Below, in pieces: positions 1-7,599 of a stretch of 64,000 bases of DNA (position 1 is its first letter; each line of letters begins with the position of its first letter). The stretch is from assembly GCA_965242855.1 (NCBI GenBank), contig OZ251509.1, forward strand, positions 3,286,001-3,350,000. The letters run 5' to 3'. The notes under the pieces were generated by a model, which saw only the letters and a list, made by a program, of their open reading frames with translations, had not been told where the DNA came from and did no database searches. The stretch is from WTGU01 sp965242855. GTDB taxonomy: Bacteria; Pseudomonadota; Alphaproteobacteria; UBA828. The position numbers were made by a program, and so were the translations under genes.

Positions 1-2
1 CC

Positions 3-221
3 GACAGCACCATCGACCCTCTTCTCCAGAAGGTGATGCGGTTTCACACCCTAGATACGAAGGACCGGTGCGGCGAGGAGCAGATCCTGTCGGCCTTCTC
101 TCGACTGAACCCGGATCCGGCCATGCCATCCGAGGACGTATTCGTCGAAGACGCGGGTCTGTTTGACGTCGAATCCACGCGCGAAGAGGGAAGCTTCCAC
201 TACAAACGGGCGAGGAGTTGA
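3..221 (+). CDS. 3' end of an unidentified gene (partial)
   Basis: An open frame runs from the left edge to a TGA at 219-221 and gives the last 72 residues of a protein whose start lies outside the window. I recognise no domain in this acidic, non-repetitive tail. It ends 10 nt before the ATG of the GHKL ATPase on the same strand, so the two probably form an operon and may act together. Codon use is less GC-biased than in the core genes further right. An internal ATG at 33 could start a 62-residue protein, but the frame is open to the edge, so a truncated longer gene is more likely. Confidence 0.5.
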   Translation, partial: DSTIDPLLQKVMRFHTLDTKDRCGEEQILSAFSRLNPDPAMPSEDVFVEDAGLFDVESTREEGSFHYKRARS

Positions 222-231
222 GGAAACTGTC

Positions 232-1731
232 ATGGCAGACATAGGCGTGTCCTCCTCACTGGTTGGTGAAGGCATATTGGATCTTGTCACGACTGGTATA
301 TCCGGCAACCCCCTGGCCATCTATCGCGAGTATATCCAGAACGCGGCGGACGCGGCCAGTGCCGCCGGAAGCGGAAAAGGTGGAAGAGTAAAAATTGAAA
401 TCGATCCTTCCAAAAGGCGCGTGCGCATTCGCGACGATGGACCAGGCCTATCCGAGAAAGATGCGCTACGCGCTCTCATGCCGATAGCCCGCAGCCAGAA
501 ACGGCGGGGGACAGATCGTGGTTTCCGCGGTATCGGGCGCCTATCAGGCTTGACGTTCGCCGAAACCGTAACGTTTCTCACCCGCGCACGGCATGGCGAG
601 CCAGTTTCCCGCATTGTATGGGATGGTCCTGGGTTGCGCGAGAGTATCCGCAAAACACAACAGATCGAATGTGCAATCCGCGATGCCGTCATTGCAGAGA
701 CGATTCCTGGGGAAGGATATCCCGACCATTTCTTCGAAGTCGAAATCGCCGGAGTTGCGCGACATGCTGCGGGCTTGGTGCTTAACAGGGACGCTGTCCG
801 CGCGTATGTCGCCGAAGTCTGCCCAGTTCCTTTCTCGAAATTATTTCCGTTTTCCGCGGAGGTCGACAATCTTTTTTGTGGAAACGCCGCGTCGTTGACC
901 CTTGATATCATTCTTGACGGCGAACCGACACCCGTGATGCGACGGCATGTAGACGCGATCCACTTCTCAGACGTGCGTAAGGATGATTTTTTAGAATTTG
1001 AAAAGATACGGATTCCGTCTGCGGACGGCAGCGGAAGTGCCGCTGTCGGTTGGGTTATCCACTCGTCCTATCTCGGCGCGATACCGAAGGAATCCGGGAT
1101 CCGCGGAATTCGAGCTCGAGGAGGAAACATACAGATTGGCAACGAGACCGTATTCGACGACCTTTTCCCAGAAGAAAGGTTCAATCGGTGGTGTATCGGT
1201 GAAGTTCACATTCTGGATCCGCGCATCATCCCGAACGCTCGCTGGGATTACTTTGAACCGGGACCACATACCCGAAACCTGGAGAACCGCTTGGCTGCTG
1301 CCCTACGCGGAATCCCAGCGCGCTGCCGGAAAGCGTCGTCGATGCGCAATGGAGAACGAAGGGTGCTTGCTGCTACGCAAAAAATCGCGGAAACATACGA
1401 ACTTGCAACGTCCGGTTATCTGGCTGCCGTCGATGCGAAGGCCATGATCGAACGAGCTGTGTCTGATGTCCTCTCAATTCGTCGCGATCTGAGTGCAGCA
1501 GGTAAACATACCGAATCATGCATCCAAGCTCTCCAAGAACTGGAAGTGAAGCTACAAAACTTCAGAGTGAAACCTGGGCGCCCGCCCTTCGGAAGTATGT
1601 CGAAACAGGAGGTCGTGATCTGCCGGAAAGTGTTCCATGCGCTGACGCAAGCAGTCAAATCTCCACGAGTCGCCAAGGAAACGATCGAGAATGTTCTGAC
1701 CCACGCTTGGATTAAGTACGACGCAGATTAA
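232..1731 (+). CDS. GHKL/Hsp90-like ATP-binding protein, 499 aa
   Basis: The N-terminal ~200 residues form a GHKL ATPase domain: an N-box with E33 and N37 (REYIQN 32-37), the DDGPG motif at 68-72 and a glycine-rich lid GFRGIG at 97-102. This is the Hsp90/MutL/histidine-kinase nucleotide fold; no histidine-kinase phosphoacceptor or MutL C-terminus is visible. The C-terminal ~130 residues look helical, partly coiled-coil. The ATG at 232 is chosen because a purine-rich site (gagga) precedes it and the ATPase domain begins right after; an in-frame ATG at 163 would overlap the upstream gene. Stand-alone GHKL ATPases of this kind often sit in prokaryotic defence loci, but the biochemical role is unknown. 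Confidence 0.8.
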   Translation: MADIGVSSSLVGEGILDLVTTGISGNPLAIYREYIQNAADAASAAGSGKGGRVKIEIDPSKRRVRIRDDGPGLSEKDALRALMPIARSQKRRGTDRGFRGIGRLSGLTFAETVTFLTRARHGEPVSRIVWDGPGLRESIRKTQQIECAIRDAVIAETIPGEGYPDHFFEVEIAGVARHAAGLVLNRDAVRAYVAEVCPVPFSKLFPFSAEVDNLFCGNAASLTLDIILDGEPTPVMRRHVDAIHFSDVRKDDFLEFEKIRIPSADGSGSAAVGWVIHSSYLGAIPKESGIRGIRARGGNIQIGNETVFDDLFPEERFNRWCIGEVHILDPRIIPNARWDYFEPGPHTRNLENRLAAALRGIPARCRKASSMRNGERRVLAATQKIAETYELATSGYLAAVDAKAMIERAVSDVLSIRRDLSAAGKHTESCIQALQELEVKLQNFRVKPGRPPFGSMSKQEVVICRKVFHALTQAVKSPRVAKETIENVLTHAWIKYDAD

Positions 1732-1829
1732 CCCAACTATGTCAAGTGCAATCTGCTACAGGTAATCGCTTTTGAGAACCTGAATCCCCACCCGTGAGAC
1801 GATTCCAAAACAGATCGGGAAAAATGATT

Positions 1830-1894
1830 GGGAGTTTGGCGTACTCGCTCTTCGTATTCAATTCTTGTTCGAGAACGGACACCCAAAAACTCCC
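1830..1894. repeat. imperfect inverted repeat between the ATPase gene and upp
   Basis: GGGAGTTTGG at 1830-1839 is matched by CCAAAAACTCCC at 1883-1894 across a 43-nt loop, in an AT-richer 190-bp gap between the two converging genes. It may form a weak structure at the 3' ends of both genes or mark an edge of the accessory segment. There is no T-run that would make it a clear terminator. Confidence 0.35.
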
Positions 1895-1924
1895 ATAAAA
1901 TTTCCAAAATCGGTCGCCCTGCCA

Positions 1925-2587
1925 TTAAACTGGGTGCCCGTCCGTGCCGAACAGCCGGTCGCCGGCGTCGCCCAGGCCGGGGACGATGTAGGCCTTCGCG
2001 TCGAGGCGGTCGTCCAGGCTGGCAGCCCATACCTCGACGCGCGCGTGACGCTCGTTGAAGGCAGCCATCCCTTCCGGCGAAGCGACCATCGCCATGAACC
2101 GGACGTTCTCGTCGCCGACGCCGTTGCGGTTGAGCAGATCGACCGCGTAGGACGCCGAATAGCCGGTCGCCAACATCGGATCGACCAGGATGAAGAGGCG
2201 ATCCTTGTCCTCCGGCAGCCGCACGTAATACTCCACGGGCCGGTGCGTGTCCGGATCCCGATAGAGCCCGATATGGCCGATCGGGGCCGTCGGCAGGAGC
2301 TCCGCCAAGCCTTCCGCCATCCCCAGGCCGGCCCGCAGGATGGGCACGATCGCCGGCTTGCGGCCGCGCAGGACCGGCGCTTCCATCCGGGTCAACGGCG
2401 TTTCGACCGTCGTGGACGCCATGGGCAGCCGGCGGGTGATCTCGTAGCCCATGAGAAGCGCGATCTCCCGCAGCAGCGCGCGGAACAGCGGGGTCTGCGT
2501 CTCCTTGTCGCGCAGATGGCTGAGCTTGTGCCGGACCAGCGGATGGTCGACCAGATGCAGGTTGGGAAACGCGCGGATGGCGCTCAC
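1925..2587 (-). CDS. upp: uracil phosphoribosyltransferase
   Basis: Makes UMP from uracil and PRPP in pyrimidine salvage; cytosolic. The 220-residue product has the PRPP loop DPMLATGYS at 136-144 and the uracil-binding tail VPGLGDAGDRLFGT at 202-215, and matches the usual family length of 208-220. The GTG at 2587 is taken as start because the protein then begins with the usual SAIRAFPNL-type N-terminus; the longer open frame upstream lies inside the transporter gene. The start overlaps the 3' end of the upstream transporter gene by 4 nt, so the two are translationally coupled. Confidence 0.95.
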   Translation of the reverse strand: MSAIRAFPNLHLVDHPLVRHKLSHLRDKETQTPLFRALLREIALLMGYEITRRLPMASTTVETPLTRMEAPVLRGRKPAIVPILRAGLGMAEGLAELLPTAPIGHIGLYRDPDTHRPVEYYVRLPEDKDRLFILVDPMLATGYSASYAVDLLNRNGVGDENVRFMAMVASPEGMAAFNERHARVEVWAASLDDRLDAKAYIVPGLGDAGDRLFGTDGHPV

Positions 2588-3180
2588 GACGGGCTCCCCG
2601 CGTGCCGCTCCGCGTAAAGGGCGGGGGCAAGATGGGGCATGAGCAGCCTGAACGGAACGAGCAGAAGACCAGCCATCGCGACCTTGACTCCGTAATCGCC
2701 GAGCGCCCACGTCACCCAGGGCAGGCCGGTGAATGCGAAGGCCGCGCTGAAGAAGATCGCCGTATCGAGGGCCGAGGCCGAAAGCGACGAGACCAGCGGC
2801 GCGCGCCACCAGACGCCGCGGCGCAGGCGATGGAACACCGCGATGTCGAAGAGCTGCGCGCAGATGAAGGCGAAGCCCGAGGCCAGCGCCACGCGCACGC
2901 CGTCCATCAGCGGCAGGTCCGCCGCCACCGACAGGACGACGGAGAGGCCCATGCCGAAGGGAAAGCCGACGCAGGCGACCGTCCGGGCGCGGCCGGGGCC
3001 GTGCGCCCGATTGGTCAGGTCGGCCACCAGGAACGTCAAGGGGTAGGTGAAGGCGCCCCAGGTCAGCCAGTCACCGATCGGATACTGGACGGCGACGTTC
3101 GATACCCCGATCACGCCCATCATCGCGAGGATGGGGAGCCACAGGGGTTTCAAGCGGCGGCCCTCACGGCCCGGTGCCAC
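2584..3180 (-). CDS. yhhQ: VUT-family queuosine precursor transporter (YhhQ-like)
   Basis: A 198-residue membrane protein with about six hydrophobic segments and the family's conserved features: YPLTFLVADLTN near residues 46-57, a run of small and hydrophobic residues around 75-125 and a polar C-terminus. YhhQ proteins import 7-cyano-7-deazaguanine or the 7-aminomethyl form for queuosine tRNA modification; that role is taken from the family. It lies just upstream of upp with a 4-nt overlap. Confidence 0.88.
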   Translation of the reverse strand: MAPGREGRRLKPLWLPILAMMGVIGVSNVAVQYPIGDWLTWGAFTYPLTFLVADLTNRAHGPGRARTVACVGFPFGMGLSVVLSVAADLPLMDGVRVALASGFAFICAQLFDIAVFHRLRRGVWWRAPLVSSLSASALDTAIFFSAAFAFTGLPWVTWALGDYGVKVAMAGLLLVPFRLLMPHLAPALYAERHAGSPS

Positions 3181-3226
3181 GCGATGCCGGCCTTGCAGCG
3201 CCCATCCGATCGCCGGGAGGAGGTCG

Positions 3227-3523
3227 TCAGTCGGCGGCGCTCGCCGCGAGCGCGTTCCTGATTTGCCGTTTGACGCGGCGCGCGCCCTCGGAAAGCCGCG
3301 AATCGGGAGTCTTCAGCAGATAGGCGTCGAGCCCGCCCCCGCGCTCGACCGTGCGGATGGCGCTCGTCGAAACTCGCAGGCGCACCATCCGCCCCAGCGC
3401 ATCGCTGAGCAGCGCCTTGTCGTGCAGGTTGGGCAGGAAGCGCCGCCGGGTCTTGTTGTGCGCGTGACTGACGTTGTTGCCGGTCAACACGCCCTTGCCC
3501 GTCAGCTCGCAACGCCGCGCCAT
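3227..3523 (-). CDS. rpmB: 50S ribosomal protein L28
   Basis: A 98-residue basic protein with the L28 signature: MARRCELTGKG at the N-terminus, then NNVSHAHNKTRRRFLPNLH, which positions it on 23S rRNA in the large subunit. The ATG at 3523 gives the canonical start; an upstream in-frame ATG at 3583 would add a non-conserved 20-residue extension. It is transcribed leftward toward the transporter and upp, 46 nt away. Confidence 0.97.
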   Translation of the reverse strand: MARRCELTGKGVLTGNNVSHAHNKTRRRFLPNLHDKALLSDALGRMVRLRVSTSAIRTVERGGGLDAYLLKTPDSRLSEGARRVKRQIRNALAASAAD

Positions 3524-3661
3524 GGCACCGGACTCCGTCCACGGAAGAGGCCCCTGTTTAGAGCGGCCGCGCGCGCCGGTCAAGAGCGCCGCTCGGGTGC
3601 GCGGAGCGCGGGAGGAAGGAACATGCCTGGAGGCCCGCGCACCGATAAAGAACCGGCGCGG

Positions 3662-4684
3662 TTACCCGGCGTCTTTCGCACTGCGGTCCAGGAAGCGGGC
3701 GACGATGCGTCGGGCTGCGGCGGCCGGGGTTATCTCCCCGGCCGCGGCCTGCGCCTCGAGTGCCGACGCGGCCGGCGCGAGCCGGCGGTCGGCGCGCAGC
3801 GCCGCGATCAGCGATTCCTCGACCTCGCGCCAGAGCCACGCCCTGGCTTGCCCCGCGCGCTTCGCCTCCAGCGCGCCGCCCCGCGCCATGACCGCCCGGC
3901 AGTGCTCGACGGCGGCCCAGATCTCGTCGAGGCCCCGGCCTTCCACGGCCGAGCAGGTCATCGCACGGGGCGTCCACGGCCCCTCTTCTCCGCGAAGCGT
4001 CAAAGCGGCTGCGAAGTCGGCCTGCGTATGGGCGGCCGGTTCCGCGAGGGCGCCGTCGGCCTTGGCGACGACGACGAGGTCGGCGATCTCGACCACGCCC
4101 CGCTTGATGCCCTGCAGCTCGTCGCCGCCGCCGGGCTGGACGAGCAGCATGACGAGATCCGCCATGTCGGCGACGGCGATCTCCGACTGGCCGACCCCGA
4201 CGGTCTCGATCAACACCACGTCGAAGCCCGCCGCTTCGCAAGCGATCATCGCGTCCCGCGTGCGCCGGGCGACGCCGCCCAGGGTTCCGCCCGCAGGCGA
4301 GGCGCGGACGAAGCTCCTCTCGTCCCGCGCAAGGCCGGCCATGCGGGTCTTGTCGCCGAGGATCGAGCCGCCCGAGCGCGCGCTCGACGGATCGATCGCG
4401 AGCACCGCGACGCGGTGGCCGCATTCGACCAAGCGCCCGCCGAGCGCCTCGATGAACGTCGATTTGCCCACGCCGGGCGCGCCGGAGACGCCGACGCGAA
4501 CGGCCTTCCCCGAATGCGCGAGCAGGGTATCGAGCAAGCTCTCTGCCACGGCGCGGTCGTCGTCGAGGGTCGATTCGAACAGCGTAATCGCCGCCGCGAG
4601 CGCCCGCCTGTCGCCGGCGAGAACGTCGCCGGCCCGAGGAACCCGCGCGCCCCCGCCCTCCGCCATGGCGTCCGATGCTATCAC
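3662..4684 (-). CDS. meaB: methylmalonyl-CoA mutase-associated GTPase MeaB (ArgK family)
   Basis: G3E-family P-loop GTPase that loads and protects the adenosylcobalamin cofactor of methylmalonyl-CoA mutase. Visible features: Walker A GAPGVGKS at about 68-75, the DPSS(A)RSGGSILGDKTRM segment, a switch region ETVGVGQSE and a base-recognition motif around VVAKADG. I chose the GTG at 4684 (340 aa) because gggagg precedes it by 5 nt; the ATG at 4666 is the alternative and lacks a good ribosome-binding site. Its client enzyme is encoded 3 kb to the right on the same strand, separated by an adenine methyltransferase and an ABC exporter gene that look inserted. Confidence 0.93.
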   Translation of the reverse strand: MIASDAMAEGGGARVPRAGDVLAGDRRALAAAITLFESTLDDDRAVAESLLDTLLAHSGKAVRVGVSGAPGVGKSTFIEALGGRLVECGHRVAVLAIDPSSARSGGSILGDKTRMAGLARDERSFVRASPAGGTLGGVARRTRDAMIACEAAGFDVVLIETVGVGQSEIAVADMADLVMLLVQPGGGDELQGIKRGVVEIADLVVVAKADGALAEPAAHTQADFAAALTLRGEEGPWTPRAMTCSAVEGRGLDEIWAAVEHCRAVMARGGALEAKRAGQARAWLWREVEESLIAALRADRRLAPAASALEAQAAAGEITPAAAARRIVARFLDRSAKDAG

Positions 4685-4757
4685 ACCGCCCTCCCCGCGC
4701 GGCGCGCACGGGCGGCGGGCGAGGACGCCACGATCGCAGCATTGATCAAAAGACTCG

Positions 4758-5654
4758 TCAAACGGCCAAACCGACCTGCGCGGTATCCGCACGAAGCGCA
4801 TCGTTGGTCGACCCCGCCAGACCGGGTGTGACGTACAGGCTCTCGATCGTCTCTTCGTTGCGCCCGGACAGGGTGGCCTGAGAAGAGGTTCCGGCGTGGA
4901 GAAGGAGACGAGTCAATCCGAGCGACTCGGGCAGCGGCGGCCCATACGCCCGCCCGCCGGTCATACCATCGTAAGATAGTGCGAAAGGAACGCTTCGCCG
5001 CCGGAGGTTTTCGAGACCCCCAACCAGTTCCTCCCGCATGATCTGCCGATGGTAACGCTTGTCCCGGCCAATGGAGATTCCAAGATAAGGCGGGTCCATG
5101 TACACGAAATCGCCGGGGCGGGCATCCGCCGACGTCTCTTGCCAGTCACCCAGACGGAATTCGGTTCGACCCCGGAGAATGGACGAAACGCCTGACACCG
5201 CCGACAGCATCTTGTCCGGGTGCATCCCGAGGCGACGTTTGTCCACCGACTGCGTAAAACATCCATGGCCATTGAAGCGCACCGCGTTTTTGACGCAGCG
5301 GCAGATCAGATACAACAGATCGACGGAATCCCGTCCTTCGTTGTAGCGGCGGCGAATCTCGTTGAAGTAACCATAGCCGCCTTCCACTTGGCCATCCCAT
5401 ATCCCCCGGTATCGAGCGGCCGTCCGCTCGGGCTCCTCCACGATGAAGCGCAACAGGGCCACTATCGGCGCGCAGCTGTCGGCCACGACGAAGCGTTCCG
5501 CGCGCCGGTGATATGCCGCGTAAACGGTCATGGCCGCCGAGCCCGCGAAGGGCTCGTAGAACACCCTGATGCCCTCCGGCAGGTATCTGCCGATGACGGG
5601 GGCGAGCTTGCGCTTGCTGCCTTGGTAAGGGATTGGGTGCGGCAACTTTTTCAT
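4758..5654 (-). CDS. D12-class (Dam-like) DNA adenine N6-methyltransferase
   Basis: A 298-residue protein with the D12/DpnM architecture: YQGSKRKL at 10-17 and FYEPFAGS at 32-39 for S-adenosylmethionine binding, and the catalytic DPPY at 187-190 in a MDPPYLG context. It should methylate adenine in a short DNA target I cannot predict. No restriction endonuclease gene is adjacent, so it is an orphan methyltransferase or the surviving half of a system. The start has a strong ggagg site. G+C is visibly lower than in meaB and the exporter gene on either side, which suggests acquisition. Confidence 0.9.
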   Translation of the reverse strand: MKKLPHPIPYQGSKRKLAPVIGRYLPEGIRVFYEPFAGSAAMTVYAAYHRRAERFVVADSCAPIVALLRFIVEEPERTAARYRGIWDGQVEGGYGYFNEIRRRYNEGRDSVDLLYLICRCVKNAVRFNGHGCFTQSVDKRRLGMHPDKMLSAVSGVSSILRGRTEFRLGDWQETSADARPGDFVYMDPPYLGISIGRDKRYHRQIMREELVGGLENLRRRSVPFALSYDGMTGGRAYGPPLPESLGLTRLLLHAGTSSQATLSGRNEETIESLYVTPGLAGSTNDALRADTAQVGLAV

Positions 5655-5750
5655 GTGTTGCCTCCGAGCGTTTTCATGCGATATGGATCAGGCAAATTCC
5701 TCCTTCGTTCGTTTTTGGCTACAATGCAAGCGCCATAGGATGGTTCCCGC

Positions 5751-7589
5751 CTACTCGGAGAGCCGCTGCGCGAGCTCCTCCTTGAGTTCCGCCGTCTCCT
5801 GCTGGCGCCACCACATCTCGGCGTAGCGGCCGTCGCGGATCAGCAGCTCGCCGTGGCGGCCCCGCTCGACGATGCGGCCACCTTCGAGAACGAGTATCTG
5901 GTCGGCGTCGATGATGGTGGAGAGCCGGTGTGCGATCATCAGGGTCGTGCGGTCACGACGGAGCTCGCGAATATTGGCCTGGATCTCCTTCTCCGTCCGG
6001 GAATCGAGGGCCGACGTCGCCTCGTCGAACATGAGAATCCGTGGTCGCTTCAGGATGGTCCGAGCGATGGCGATCCGCTGCTTCTCGCCGCCGGAGAGCT
6101 TGAGGCCGCGCTCACCCACCACGCTGTCGTAGCCATCGGGCAGGTCTTCGATGAAATCGTGGATGTGGGCGAGCCGCGCCGCCTCCTCGATCTCCGCCCG
6201 GCTTGCCTCCGGCCGGCCGTAGGCGAGGTTGTAGAGGACCGTGTCGTTGAAGAGCACGGTGTCCTGGGGGACGATTCCGATGGCCGCGCGCAAGCTGCCT
6301 TGCCGCACCGCGCGTACGTCCTGCCCATCGATCCGGACGCTGCCGGACTGGATGTCGTAGAAGCGGAACAGGATGCGCGAGATGGTGGATTTCCCGGCGC
6401 CGCTCGCGCCCACGATGGCGACCGTCTCGCCCGGCGGGACGCTGAACGACACCCCTCGGAGGATGGGCCGGCGCGTGTCGTAGCTGAAATGCACGTCGTC
6501 GAACTCGACGGCACCGGCGCGCACCCTGAGCGGCGGCGCGCCGGGAGCGTCCGCGATCTCGCGCTCGACCGAGAGGATACCGAACATCGCCTCCATGTCG
6601 GTGAGCGACTGCTTGATCTCCCGATAGACGAAGCCGAGGAAGTTCAACGGGATGTAGAGCTGGAGGAGATAGGTGTTGACGAGTACGAAGTCGCCGATGG
6701 TCATGGTGCCGGCGGCGACTTCGTTGCCCGCCATGATCGTGATGCCGGTGAGGCCGACGGCGACGATCAGCCCCTGGCCGATGTTGAGGAGCGACAGGCT
6801 GGTCTTGCTGCGCACCGCCGCCCGTTCGTAGTGCCGCCGGGCGGTGTCGAAGCGCCGCCCCTCGTGCGCTTCGTTGCCGAAATACTTGACGGTTTCGTAG
6901 TTGAGCAGGCTGTCGATCGCCTTGGTGTTGGCCTCGCTATCCCGTTCGTTCATGCGCCGGCGGTATTTCAGCCGCCATTCGGTGACGGAGAGGGTGAAGG
7001 CGATGTAGGCGGCGATGGTGACAAAGGTCACCGCCGCGTAGGCGATCCCGTAGAGCGCCCAGAGGATGCCGCAGACCATGGTGACCTCGACCAGGGTCGG
7101 CAGCACGTTGAACAGCATGAAGGTGAGCAGGAACTCGATCCCCTTGGTTCCGCGCTCGATGGCCCGGCTCAGACCGCCGGTGCGGCGCTCGACGTGGAAG
7201 CGGAGCGAGAGCCGGTGGAGGTGGTCGAAGACCCGGAGGGCGACGGTGCGGATGGCGCGCTCGGCGACCTTGGCGAAGACCGCGTCGCGCAGCTCACCGA
7301 AGGCGACCGTGAGCACCCGGAGCGCGCCGTAGGCGAGCAGGATGGCCACCGGAACGACGATCGCCGCCGCCGCGTCGTCGGACAGGATGTCCACCGCCTC
7401 CTTGTAGAGGATCGGGACGTAGACGTTCGCCACCTTGGCGCCGACGAGGAGGAGCACGGCCAGCACCACGCGGCCGCGCATCTCCAGGGAGCCGCGCGGC
7501 CAGAGATAGGGCAGCAGCGTGCGGATCGTCCGCAGATGCGAGCGTCGGGCTGGCCAGTCCTCGCGCGCCTCCCGATCGAGAGCGGCCAT
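5751..7589 (-). CDS. Atm1/HMT1-type ABC exporter (fused permease and ATPase)
   Basis: 612 residues with an N-terminal six-helix exporter domain (about 30-330) and a C-terminal ATPase: Walker A GASGAGKST at 394-402, LSGGEKQR signature, DEATSALD Walker B. The NYETVKYFGNE segment at 230-240 is typical of the Atm1/ABCB7 group, which exports glutathione-bound sulfur or metal species in iron-sulfur and metal homeostasis. It ends 11 nt after the mutase stop on the transcript and is probably cotranscribed. Substrate assignment rests on the family only. Confidence 0.92.
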   Translation of the reverse strand: MAALDREAREDWPARRSHLRTIRTLLPYLWPRGSLEMRGRVVLAVLLLVGAKVANVYVPILYKEAVDILSDDAAAAIVVPVAILLAYGALRVLTVAFGELRDAVFAKVAERAIRTVALRVFDHLHRLSLRFHVERRTGGLSRAIERGTKGIEFLLTFMLFNVLPTLVEVTMVCGILWALYGIAYAAVTFVTIAAYIAFTLSVTEWRLKYRRRMNERDSEANTKAIDSLLNYETVKYFGNEAHEGRRFDTARRHYERAAVRSKTSLSLLNIGQGLIVAVGLTGITIMAGNEVAAGTMTIGDFVLVNTYLLQLYIPLNFLGFVYREIKQSLTDMEAMFGILSVEREIADAPGAPPLRVRAGAVEFDDVHFSYDTRRPILRGVSFSVPPGETVAIVGASGAGKSTISRILFRFYDIQSGSVRIDGQDVRAVRQGSLRAAIGIVPQDTVLFNDTVLYNLAYGRPEASRAEIEEAARLAHIHDFIEDLPDGYDSVVGERGLKLSGGEKQRIAIARTILKRPRILMFDEATSALDSRTEKEIQANIRELRRDRTTLMIAHRLSTIIDADQILVLEGGRIVERGRHGELLIRDGRYAEMWWRQQETAELKEELAQRLSE

Positions 7590-7599
7590 GGGGCGGCGG

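Noticed and set aside
3047..4831. Long rightward open frame (594 codons) opposite rpmB and meaB
   Set aside because: It is antisense to clearly coding genes; its composition is Arg/Ala/Pro-rich without domains, as expected from a GC-rich complementary strand.
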